NCBI GenBank assembly: GCA_002432095.1
Contig: DJFQ01000241.1
Span: forward strand, 8,669 to 15,946
Source: Marinagarivorans sp. UBA5868
GTDB taxonomy: Bacteria; Pseudomonadota; Gammaproteobacteria; Pseudomonadales; Cellvibrionaceae
DNA: 7,278 bases
Direction: 5' to 3'
Shown: positions 1 through 7,278 of the stretch, piece by piece
Layout of the letters: the number at the start of each line of letters is the position of its first letter
How positions within the stretch are numbered: position 1 is the first letter of the stretch
Position numbers and translations under genes: made by a program
The notes under the pieces: generated by a model
Database searches by the model: none
What the model was told of the DNA's origin: nothing
What the model saw: only the letters and a program-made list of their open reading frames with translations

Positions 1-17
1 AGATATTTTGGGGAAGG

Positions 18-62
18 AATTACCACCCCGCCCTTTGAGCACCCCTCCGAGGGAGGGGAATT
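18..62. repeat. REP-like GC-rich palindromic element
   Basis: A perfect 7-bp inverted repeat (CCCCTCC at 42-48, GGAGGGG at 52-58) with a 3-base GAG loop sits next to an ACCACCCCGCCC segment (22-33). The whole is bracketed by AATT at 18-21 and 59-62. A tight hairpin joined to a GGGGTGGT-type arm (minus-strand reading) resembles short palindromes that, from memory, are repeated between genes in many bacterial genomes. It lies 31 bases beyond the ATPase stop. No T-run follows the hairpin on either strand, so it is not a standard intrinsic terminator, although it could protect the mRNA 3' end. Repetition cannot be shown from a single copy. Confidence 0.5.
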
Positions 63-92
63 GCCGGCCCACGCCTCAGACAAAGCAAGGCA

Positions 93-3000
93 CTAAGCTG
101 TAGAGTCAGGGCCTGGTCGGCGCGGTTCGCGTAGCTGCTTTTTTTCCTCTGCCAGCTCTTTCTGGATTTTCTTTTCGATATCCGCAAGCTGCTTGGAAAT
201 ATCCTGCATTTTGTAATGTGTCCGCAAATCGATCTCCAGCTTTTTATCCATGCTGCGCACAATTGGAAACAGACTTTGTTCGATCGATTCCGTCAGCGTC
301 ACCAACAACTTATCAAGCCCCGGAACCGGCTGATTAATTACTTCCACTTGTGGGCGATTTGCGGCAATGGCCGCCTGAATTTTGGCAACCAGCTCCAGCA
401 AGAGTTGTTGCTGCGCATCTTCGCGTTGCATTTTGCTTGGTGCGTCGGCTTCCACTATCGCGGGCTTTCCTGCTGCATCCGCCAGCTGGCGCACGCCACC
501 GACCAAATCCGCCAATTGCACCACAATTTTATTGCCGGTATCCGCATCATCGCCACCCATGGCTTTGTTGCGCAGAAAATCGGACTTAATTTGCTGCCAG
601 CGGCTGCGCTGTTCCTCGGTCATGACTCCGCGAATTTCCGCGAGTTTCAGCAAGTTTTCTTCGGCGCCAGAGGTCAATAGTTGCGCTTCACCAAGATAAT
701 GGTCCGCAATCATCTGTTGTAACTCTTGATCATTCATCACCGAAGCGATTTTTTCCGCCATTTTATTCATGTTGCGGTAGCTACCCTGCAATTTAAATGG
801 CGGCTCAGTGCGGTACTTTTCCGCCTGGGCGGCAGAAATAATGTACTGGCGATTTACTTTCATTACGATATCGCGCACTACAAACAGCTTGCGCAATACA
901 GCAACGATATCGCTGATCTCTGCAGCGCTATAGGCGTGGGATAAATCGGTAGTGGCAATATTTTCGCCTTGGGCCATTTTTACCAGTTTGTAAACATCCT
1001 GTAGATCCCTTGTGGCGAGCGGCGCGAGCACCGGGTTGGAGGTCAGGCAGTTCTCCACATAACTCAGCGCAAATTGCTCTTCCATTCCGCCAAGTATGTC
1101 ACCGAGGTTATAAATATCCGCGCGGTTGGCTAGCATATCGGGAATTTTGAACATCTCACCGGATTCGGTATACGGGTTACCCGCCATCACCACGCAGAAT
1201 TTGCGTCCGCGTAAATCATAGGTTTTGGTGTCGCCGCGCCAAACGCCTTCGATGCGCCGGGTGCCGTCGCAGAGTGAGATAAATTTCTGCAAAAATTCCG
1301 GATGCGTATGCTGTATGTCATCCAGATAAAGCATGACATTGTTGCCCATCTCCAGCGCGAGATTAAGTTTATTCAATTCCTGGCGAGCGGTCGCATTAGG
1401 TGCCTGGGCCGGATCGAGCGATAGCACATCATGTCCCAACGCTGGGCAGTTAATGCGCATAAAAATCAGCCCCAGGCGATTGGCCACATATTCCATCAAA
1501 GTGGTTTTGCCGTAACCCGGAGGTGAGATCATCATCAGCAGGCCCATTAAATCCGAGCGCTTGTTTTCACCAACCGTGCCCATTTGTTTAGCAAGGTTAT
1601 CGCCGATAATGGGCAAGTACGATTCGCTGATAAGCCGGTTGCGCACAAACGACGACAATGGACGCGCTTTAAAATCCTGCAGACGCAACTGGCGGCGCTG
1701 CTGATCGAGAAACTGTTGACGGGCCGCCAGAAAACGACGGTAGGCTGGAATAAACTCGCGCCGATGGTGTTCCAGTTTTTCCAGGAATGCGTCGAGTGAT
1801 AGAGTCAGGCTACGATCGCGGATTAACGTATGCTCGCCTAGCAAACCGTCTATGCGAAATTCCAGATCGGTTTGTGTGGGGCGACGGTCGACTCGCTGAT
1901 CGACATTTAAAATCGCGATGGCTTCCGGAATGTAACGACGCAGTGCATCCAGCGAGCGATTATCAACCATAGCCGTCAACCAAGCACAGGACAAATCCCA
2001 GCGGGCGGATGGCCAGCCTAATAATTTTTCCAACGCGGTTTGGTATCGTCGCCAGGCCGCATCATCGAGAGAGCGACGCAGTTCATCCACCAAAGATTGT
2101 GCATAACGACTGACAATAAATTCCGGTCTGTCACGGCCTAACTCCAGCGTCAAATATTCCGCCGCCCGCGGCAGCGTAAATGTAGGCACCGAAAGTGGGT
2201 GATGCTCAACGAACTGTATCATTGCGAGGTGAATTTCCCGCGCCAATATGTCGCCGGCCTGGCGATTGGCAAACACCCGCTGCATATGCGCGGCGGACTG
2301 CGCCCGCTCGATCCAGGTTTGCCAATTCACAGCAATACCGGATTGCGTCGCAAACGATTCCAGATTGACCCAGAATATTTGCGCAAACCCACGGCTCAAC
2401 GGGTCAAACCGCAAAAGATCCGCCCCGTCCAGCGCCGGCAATAAGGTTTGCAAAATCAAAGTCGCATCGTGATCGTGAATGCCCTTTTCGTAGCCTTCCC
2501 GATAACGGGGCGCGGCAAAGTCGCGCACCAGCTGCTGCATGACGGATGGGTCGAGAAGCGCGGCTTTCAGTTGTGCAATACTCAGCCCGTCGGTGTTCCT
2601 TTCCGCTGCCAGCATAACGCTAGAGGCGAGATATTCGGCCCGATAAATATCAGCATTCTCCGACTCCAGGGTTGTCACCCAGAAATTTTTCAATTCGTTC
2701 AGTGCTGCATCATCGACTGCCTGATAATATTCGGTGCCGGTCAAATGCAGAAATAACTGATCCTGCCGCGGGATCAGCGTAAGATCAAGCTCCTGATTGT
2801 TGACACTGAATTTATGCCGTGGCCCCAGCTTAACCACGTTCCCGCCGTCTTCAAACAGGTCGCTTTTATCCCGCAGTGATCGCGCGCCCTGGTCGCGGAT
2901 ATTTTTAAATTTTGCCTCCAGATCATCGGCTTTAACCGCGTTGTCTAATTCGCGCAACTGAGTCACGAATTCGCGGACTTTTAACACCATCGCATCCGCC

Positions 3001-5417
3001 GCAAAAAACGTATTCAACTGCTGCGCATCAGTAAATTTCTGCGCACGCCGGTCAATACTAGCCAGCACTCGCGCAGCCGCATCCGTTACCGCTTGCGCTT
3101 TGCGCTGGCGTTCGTCGAGGAGTTGCTGTTTGTGCGCCTCGAAGGTTTCGTAAATTTCTTCGCGCTTGGCGACAATATCGACGAGGAATTCTTCGCGATC
3201 AGCGAATTGGCTTTCCAATTCCTCAAGCTGCACCAACAAGCGTGCCATTTGTTCGTCACACGCTTCCGGGGTGGAAGCGAGGCCGATGGCATTGGTAATA
3301 CTTTGCGAGAGCAGTTTAAATTGCGCACCAAATTGTGCGGTGGCCTCGGCAGAACCGAAACTTTTTTGTTTATGGCCCGCTTGCGCTTTGCTCTGGTTCA
3401 GTTTTGCATAGACCGCGGCGATACCGTCGATAATACGGGTGTGAACCGTGGCATCACCCACTTTTAGCGTGGCCAGCAATTCCGTCAACAAGTCCAGCCC
3501 GGACGCCATTTTTTCGATTTCGCGCAACAACGGTGCAAGCTCCGCAACCGTGGTCACAATCTCCAGATCGCGATAAAACTGTACGATTCTTTCTTCATGG
3601 GGTTGTAGTGCGCGTTCATCGGCGAGAAACGTTACGGCTTTTTCGCTGATAACATTTTGCTGATCCAACAGTTGTTGTTCCAACTCGTCGATGCGTTGCA
3701 CGTTGATGTAACGCTGATCGCGAATGGTGGCCAAGTGGCCACGCTGGCGGCGGATAGCGTCGAGGGCACGCACGTGGTCGTCTGTTGTTTCCCAATTGGA
3801 TGTGCGGATAAACGTGAGCAACTCGTTTTGCTTTTGCTCCGCACCAGCGAGCGCTTGCACGGACTGCTGACGAATATTTTCGACTTTTTCAAATTCATCG
3901 ATAGCCAGTTCAGCGGTACGGGCGATTTCCTGCAGCAGCGGTTTTAGCTCACCGGTGTCGCCATCACCGATCCAATAATGGCCGTCAAAAATCTTTAGAG
4001 TAGATTTGCGCAGCTCTTCATACAGACGAAGTGTGACGGATTGATTATCGATAATCCGTGCAATGGCAAATAAATCTGCGATTCCGCGCACCAGTTCTGC
4101 ATTGCCGATGCGACCGAGAAACGTTTGTTTGGGCGGTTCCCGGCTAGCGTGCTCATCACTGAAAAACGGTGTGCGCCACACCTGCATGGGGTGAACACGC
4201 GTGGGTTCCGCCACGGCCGCGAAAATAACTAAGGTGCCGTCCTCTGCCAGCGCATAACCGTCACCATAAATCGGATTTTGCAAGGTTTTGGTGATCATGT
4301 TGTAGGCGAACAATCCCACAACGCCGGCAACCGCTTCATAAAATACATACAGCACATCCTCACCATTCGGTGAGCGGATCATGCGGCTGAACAGCATAGC
4401 GCGGCTGTCATCGTCGAATGTTTTGTACTGCCCGGTCTGTAAATAATAACCACCGGGAAACACGATCCCGTGATCTTCGGGAAGCTGGACGCAGGATGCG
4501 CCTATGGCGTCGATGCGCTGCACCTCGCTGGTGAGCTTGTTAAACACCAAATAACGCCATTGCTGTTCGCGGTACGGCAGAATCTTTAGCAATATCAGGC
4601 TGCCGAGTTCGGCATACCAAAATTCCGCATCGTCGATGGATTGGGTTAAGTCATCCACCGGTTCCCGGTAGATGCCCAAACCGACAGTGGTATTATTTTC
4701 GATCTTGACCGTGAGATCGCCGCCGACGGTTTCAACAAATAGCTGATCGAGAATATTGACGTGGGGATGCTTGCCATTAACCACCTGATCGCGAGTGGTT
4801 TTGGTCCACTCAAAATCAAAAGCCGGCGGCATTTGAATATCCCGCTCGCCGCGATTATCGATGTAGGTAACCTGCTTGGCGTCTGGCGACAAATTCCAGC
4901 GGAATACCCGCAAGTCTTCGCGCCGCTCGCCGATTTGAAATGCCGCCAGCAGCTTGCCATTGCGCACGGCAAGCTGCACCAGATGCGTCTGTTTGTAATA
5001 ACGATAGAGTTCTTCGAAATCACGTAGAAAAGTAGGTTCGCTCAGAAAGGTTCCGGGGAGCGGAAGCTCCGTCATGGAGAGCTCTTCGCCCTTGCCTTCC
5101 AAGCGGAATAATGCGAATACATCGGTAACGCGAGTTTCCGTTTTTAAACCAATAAAAACGTTATAGCCGAACAAAAGAAATTCGCCGACCTGCACGATAT
5201 CGCGGGGAATACAATTGTTTTCCGTGCGTACCCGTACGCGCGCGGCAACCGCCATTTCAGAGCTGCCAAACTCGCTGAGACGTGCTTGATTTAAGCGAGT
5301 GGTGAGGTTTTTAAGTTCCGCTCCCTGCTCGGTAAGGCGGCGGCGAATAACATCGTAAGCGCCCCCTTCCGCCACAGCCTGGTTAAATTGAGCGTTATCC
5401 AGATCTATAACCGCCAT
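93..5417 (-). CDS. Giant coiled-coil AAA ATPase, DUF3686 / 'DNA repair ATPase' family
   Basis: Intact 1774-residue ORF, ATG at 5417 and TAG at 93-95; an AGGGA ribosome site six bases upstream supports this start. Visible layout: short helical head (1-50); beta-rich region (about 50-490) matching remembered DUF3686; long charged helices, probably coiled coil (about 495-850); small beta-rich stretch (863-898); mostly helical region (900-1290); AAA module (about 1260-1560); helical tail ending in a Lys/Glu-rich helix and a Pro/Arg tail. ATPase motifs: Walker A SPPGYGKTT (1298-1306, Lys1304), Walker B ending Asp1366-Asp1367, sensor-1 Asn1414, arginine-finger candidate Arg1432, sensor-2 candidate Arg1548. 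No signal peptide or clear membrane helix, so probably cytosolic. ATP-driven remodelling is inferred from the family; the substrate is unknown. It follows the flotillin gene by 89 bases, suggesting joint work at the membrane. The 'DNA repair' name probably comes from SMC-like coiled coils; no nuclease, helicase or DNA-binding motif was recognised. Confidence 0.9.
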   Translation of the reverse strand: MAVIDLDNAQFNQAVAEGGAYDVIRRRLTEQGAELKNLTTRLNQARLSEFGSSEMAVAARVRVRTENNCIPRDIVQVGEFLLFGYNVFIGLKTETRVTDVFALFRLEGKGEELSMTELPLPGTFLSEPTFLRDFEELYRYYKQTHLVQLAVRNGKLLAAFQIGERREDLRVFRWNLSPDAKQVTYIDNRGERDIQMPPAFDFEWTKTTRDQVVNGKHPHVNILDQLFVETVGGDLTVKIENNTTVGLGIYREPVDDLTQSIDDAEFWYAELGSLILLKILPYREQQWRYLVFNKLTSEVQRIDAIGASCVQLPEDHGIVFPGGYYLQTGQYKTFDDDSRAMLFSRMIRSPNGEDVLYVFYEAVAGVVGLFAYNMITKTLQNPIYGDGYALAEDGTLVIFAAVAEPTRVHPMQVWRTPFFSDEHASREPPKQTFLGRIGNAELVRGIADLFAIARIIDNQSVTLRLYEELRKSTLKIFDGHYWIGDGDTGELKPLLQEIARTAELAIDEFEKVENIRQQSVQALAGAEQKQNELLTFIRTSNWETTDDHVRALDAIRRQRGHLATIRDQRYINVQRIDELEQQLLDQQNVISEKAVTFLADERALQPHEERIVQFYRDLEIVTTVAELAPLLREIEKMASGLDLLTELLATLKVGDATVHTRIIDGIAAVYAKLNQSKAQAGHKQKSFGSAEATAQFGAQFKLLSQSITNAIGLASTPEACDEQMARLLVQLEELESQFADREEFLVDIVAKREEIYETFEAHKQQLLDERQRKAQAVTDAAARVLASIDRRAQKFTDAQQLNTFFAADAMVLKVREFVTQLRELDNAVKADDLEAKFKNIRDQGARSLRDKSDLFEDGGNVVKLGPRHKFSVNNQELDLTLIPRQDQLFLHLTGTEYYQAVDDAALNELKNFWVTTLESENADIYRAEYLASSVMLAAERNTDGLSIAQLKAALLDPSVMQQLVRDFAAPRYREGYEKGIHDHDATLILQTLLPALDGADLLRFDPLSRGFAQIFWVNLESFATQSGIAVNWQTWIERAQSAAHMQRVFANRQAGDILAREIHLAMIQFVEHHPLSVPTFTLPRAAEYLTLELGRDRPEFIVSRYAQSLVDELRRSLDDAAWRRYQTALEKLLGWPSARWDLSCAWLTAMVDNRSLDALRRYIPEAIAILNVDQRVDRRPTQTDLEFRIDGLLGEHTLIRDRSLTLSLDAFLEKLEHHRREFIPAYRRFLAARQQFLDQQRRQLRLQDFKARPLSSFVRNRLISESYLPIIGDNLAKQMGTVGENKRSDLMGLLMMISPPGYGKTTLMEYVANRLGLIFMRINCPALGHDVLSLDPAQAPNATARQELNKLNLALEMGNNVMLYLDDIQHTHPEFLQKFISLCDGTRRIEGVWRGDTKTYDLRGRKFCVVMAGNPYTESGEMFKIPDMLANRADIYNLGDILGGMEEQFALSYVENCLTSNPVLAPLATRDLQDVYKLVKMAQGENIATTDLSHAYSAAEISDIVAVLRKLFVVRDIVMKVNRQYIISAAQAEKYRTEPPFKLQGSYRNMNKMAEKIASVMNDQELQQMIADHYLGEAQLLTSGAEENLLKLAEIRGVMTEEQRSRWQQIKSDFLRNKAMGGDDADTGNKIVVQLADLVGGVRQLADAAGKPAIVEADAPSKMQREDAQQQLLLELVAKIQAAIAANRPQVEVINQPVPGLDKLLVTLTESIEQSLFPIVRSMDKKLEIDLRTHYKMQDISKQLADIEKKIQKELAEEKKQLREPRRPGPDSTA

Positions 5418-5423
5418 ATTTTT

Positions 5424-5428
5424 TCCCT
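5424..5428 (-). promoter_or_regulatory. Shine-Dalgarno site of the ATPase gene
   Basis: AGGGA on the minus strand lies six bases upstream of the ATG at 5417, with an A-rich spacer. This is standard placement and decides the start; the next in-frame Met is residue 55, which would remove the helical head. Confidence 0.65.
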
Positions 5429-5465
5429 ATATGTTGCCGCTTAAAGAGTGGGAATGACTACGCGC

Positions 5466-5502
5466 AAAAAAATGAGCCGCCCGCAAGGTGGAGCGGCCAT
5501 TT
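5466..5502 (-). terminator. Probable Rho-independent terminator after the flotillin gene
   Basis: Starting four bases after the flotillin stop, the minus strand reads AAATGGCCGC (5502-5493), a 12-base loop, then GCGGC, one bulged T and CATTT, giving ten pairs with a single bulge. A run of seven T (5472-5466) closes and follows the 3' arm. This is the form of an intrinsic terminator. The lower half is A-T rich and the loop is large, so read-through into the ATPase gene 49 bases further on is plausible. It may act as an attenuator that sets the ratio of the two proteins. Confidence 0.6.
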
Positions 5503-5506
5503 ATTC

Positions 5507-7278
5507 TCAGTTGGTCGTCAGGTCGGTTCCGGGATTGGAGGAACTGGAATTTGTTGAATTTCGTCCGGTCATTGCCAATACGCTTTCCAGAATATTGGCA
5601 ATGGTGCTGCTCTTGGTGGCCAAACCATCCACCGCTTTGCCGATAGAAAGCGACTTGGCGAAATTGTCGAAGAAATGTTCCTCGCCACCGACGATATCGA
5701 TTTTTGCTTTCGCCAGCGCCGTTGCCAAAACCTCGGCATTTTCCTTGGCGATTTCTTTGCCCGCTTCGATAGCCGCTATTGCTTCCTTGAACGCTATCTC
5801 CAGTGACATGCGGAATTCTTCGTGCTGGCGTGCCTGATCGCTCATATTGCCCATGGCGGTGAATTTATCGACCAGACCTTCGGCTTCGGCTTTGTACTTC
5901 TCGCGCACCACTTCCGCTTCCGCCATACCCACCTGGCGCTTGGCTGAAGCTTCGGACTCACCACGCAAAGCCACGACTTTAGCTTCAGCTTCCCCCGTAT
6001 TGCGAATGACATTCGCATCGGCTTCACCTTTTGCACTGATCACCCGTGCCTGCGCTAAACCTTCTTTCTCAGTTGCATCAGCGGTGGCCTCCTGCACTTT
6101 CGCGGCAGCCAATCCAGGAGCGGCCTGTTCCGCCTGAGTACCTTCCGCGAGTTTTTTCTTGGCATCTGCTTCTTTCGCCGCTGCATCCATACGCGCCTGT
6201 GCCAGCGTGGTGATTTCTACAGCTTTGTGTTTTGCCGCAAGTTCCTCGGCTTCCGCCGCCTTAACTTGCTTGACCTTCTCTTCTTCCGCTAATGCCTCGG
6301 CTTCCAAAACCTGGATTTGTCGCTTGCGATCTGCTTCGGAAACCTCGCGGACCTCTTTGATTTTTTCTTCTTCGATGGCAACCGTTTTATCCACCACTAC
6401 CCGTTCGCGAATAACATTGGCGATTTCTTTGCGCTCGATTTCGATGGCTTTTTCCGCCTCGATGCGCTGAATTTCCACTTCCCGCTCGCGGGACACAATT
6501 TCCAAATCGCGGGCACGAGTCACTTTTTCCTGCTCGATTACCACAGCGCGCTGACGATTCTGCTCGGCCACTTCCACTTCGCGCTTTTGGTTTTCCGTCT
6601 GGACTAACAACTCCTGATCCACATGAATCGTCGCCAACTCGGCTTTTTTGCGTTCTTCTTCCTGCACACGCTTGGTTTCTGCCTGCTCGCGAGCTTGAAT
6701 GGTGGCGATTTCACGAGCTTGGCGGGCCTCGGCATCTTTCTGCTGGCGTTCCAGTTCCAGCATTGCCTCAACGGTTTCCACGTTCTTCTTTTTGATCGCC
6801 AACTCTTCGTCGCGCTCGTACATATTTGTCTGAACGTTCTGACGAGCAGTCAATTCAGTGATTTTGCGGATGCCTTCGGCATCGAGAATATTGTGCGGAT
6901 CAAGCGAGTTCTTCGGCGTCTGTTCAAGGTAATCAATTGCCACGTCTTCCAATATATAGCCGTTCAGGTCGTTACCGATTACCTTGATAATGTTGTCGCG
7001 GAAGTGTTGGCGATCTTCAAACAGACGGACAAATTCAATTTGTTTACCAACCGACTTCAACGCTTCAGAAAACTTAGCATTAAACAATTCATTGACGGCT
7101 TCCTTGTCTGACGCGCGATCCGCACCGAGGGACTTGGCAACCTTCAGGACATCTTCCGGCGTCTCGTTAACACGCAAGTAAAATGCAACGGTGATATCGG
7201 CGCGCATATTATCCGCGCAGATCAAACCGTCTTTGCCACGACGATCCACTTCCAATGTAATCAAAGATATGCGCATCA
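5507..7278 (-). CDS. Flotillin / SPFH-domain membrane scaffold protein (N-terminus outside window)
   Basis: Stop TGA at 5507-5509; the frame runs off the right edge, leaving 589 readable residues from a Met at 7274-7276. That Met is probably internal: the visible protein opens in the middle of an SPFH (band 7) domain (RGKDGLICADNMRADITVAF), so the membrane anchor and first part of SPFH, perhaps 50-100 residues, are missing. Visible residues 1-150 are the rest of SPFH, including DLNGYILEDVAIDYLEQTP and ILDAEGIRKITELTA, typical of bacterial flotillins. Residues 150-470 are a very long Glu/Ala/Lys-rich helical region, the flotillin coiled coil, with 11-residue periodicity near its end. Residues 480-560 form a C-terminal oligomerisation-type region (KIDIVGGEEHFFDNF), then a Ser/Asn/Thr-rich tail. 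Flotillins form large membrane-associated oligomers. The next gene in the same direction is the giant AAA ATPase, which suggests the scaffold recruits or regulates that motor. The symbol is left blank because this differs from the shorter E. coli YqiK. Confidence 0.93.
   Translation of the reverse strand, partial: MRISLITLEVDRRGKDGLICADNMRADITVAFYLRVNETPEDVLKVAKSLGADRASDKEAVNELFNAKFSEALKSVGKQIEFVRLFEDRQHFRDNIIKVIGNDLNGYILEDVAIDYLEQTPKNSLDPHNILDAEGIRKITELTARQNVQTNMYERDEELAIKKKNVETVEAMLELERQQKDAEARQAREIATIQAREQAETKRVQEEERKKAELATIHVDQELLVQTENQKREVEVAEQNRQRAVVIEQEKVTRARDLEIVSREREVEIQRIEAEKAIEIERKEIANVIRERVVVDKTVAIEEEKIKEVREVSEADRKRQIQVLEAEALAEEEKVKQVKAAEAEELAAKHKAVEITTLAQARMDAAAKEADAKKKLAEGTQAEQAAPGLAAAKVQEATADATEKEGLAQARVISAKGEADANVIRNTGEAEAKVVALRGESEASAKRQVGMAEAEVVREKYKAEAEGLVDKFTAMGNMSDQARQHEEFRMSLEIAFKEAIAAIEAGKEIAKENAEVLATALAKAKIDIVGGEEHFFDNFAKSLSIGKAVDGLATKSSTIANILESVLAMTGRNSTNSSSSNPGTDLTTN
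5864..6061 (-). repeat. Hendecad (11-residue) coiled-coil repeats inside the flotillin
   Basis: Glycines recur exactly every 11 residues at visible positions 406, 417, 428, 439 and 450, usually followed by Glu-Ala or a similar pair (GEAD, GEAE, GESE, GMAE). A sixth, degenerate unit starts at Tyr461. At DNA level this is a 33-base period, but the units have diverged, so it is a protein-level repeat and not a recent tandem duplication. Eleven-residue periodicity fits a straight or slightly right-handed coiled coil, as expected for flotillin stalks. Confidence 0.75.

Noticed and set aside
42..58. The perfect hairpin as an intrinsic terminator of the ATPase gene
   Set aside because: No T-run follows it on either strand, and the adjacent C-rich arm fits a repeat element better.
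216..680. A 154-residue plus-strand open frame opposite the 3' end of the ATPase
   Set aside because: It is antisense to conserved ATPase sequence, with no recognisable domain or convincing ribosome site; a shadow frame.
5429..5465. A sigma-70-like promoter for the ATPase (CATATA as -10)
   Set aside because: The hexamer 17 bases upstream (ATTCCC) is a poor -35, and initiation from it would leave almost no leader ahead of the ribosome site.
5448..5837. A 129-residue plus-strand open frame spanning the intergenic spacer
   Set aside because: Mostly antisense to the flotillin C-terminus and Ala/Ser/Leu low-complexity; it also runs through the terminator hairpin.
6623..7111. A 162-residue open frame on the plus strand opposite the flotillin
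   Set aside because: It is antisense to a strongly recognisable flotillin coding region, has low-complexity Phe/Leu-rich content typical of the complement of Glu/Lys-rich codons, and resembles no family I know.
7274..7276. The Met at the right edge as the true flotillin start
   Set aside because: The protein begins mid-SPFH at this point and lacks the membrane anchor; upstream sequence is outside the window, so the gene is treated as partial.

Overview
The window holds two large genes, both on the minus strand, and very little else. In transcription order (right to left) they are a flotillin/SPFH protein whose N-terminus lies beyond the right edge (5507-7278) and a giant 1774-residue AAA-type ATPase (93-5417). 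The ATPase resembles the family that databases label 'DNA repair ATPase' (DUF3686 N-terminal domain plus an AAA domain). Base composition is balanced. The protein sequences and the compact gene pair recall Gammaproteobacteria, possibly the Cellvibrio/Saccharophagus/Teredinibacter group. That assignment is an impression from remembered family members, not a demonstrated one.

Layout on the + coordinate: 1-92 is a non-coding tail with a short GC-rich palindrome (about 18-62) that looks like a dispersed REP-type element. 93-5417 is the ATPase, uninterrupted. 5418-5506 is an 89-base spacer with a probable intrinsic terminator hairpin just after the flotillin stop and a Shine-Dalgarno sequence in front of the ATPase. 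5507-7278 is the flotillin, cut by the window edge. No RNA gene, insertion sequence, CRISPR array or gene-free stretch over 300 bases was seen.

Inferred joint role: the flotillin would form a membrane-bound oligomeric scaffold. The ATPase has no visible membrane segment. It combines a beta-rich, probably propeller-like N-terminal domain, a long coiled-coil arm, a helical region and a C-terminal AAA motor with MoxR-like features, and would act on or through that scaffold. From memory, similar flotillin-ATPase pairs occur near PspA-like and YjfI/YjfK/YjfL-like envelope-stress genes. Those neighbours are not in this window, so the link to membrane stress is a hypothesis. The pair appears to be a conserved but experimentally poorly described system, and the 'DNA repair' label has no support in what can be seen here.
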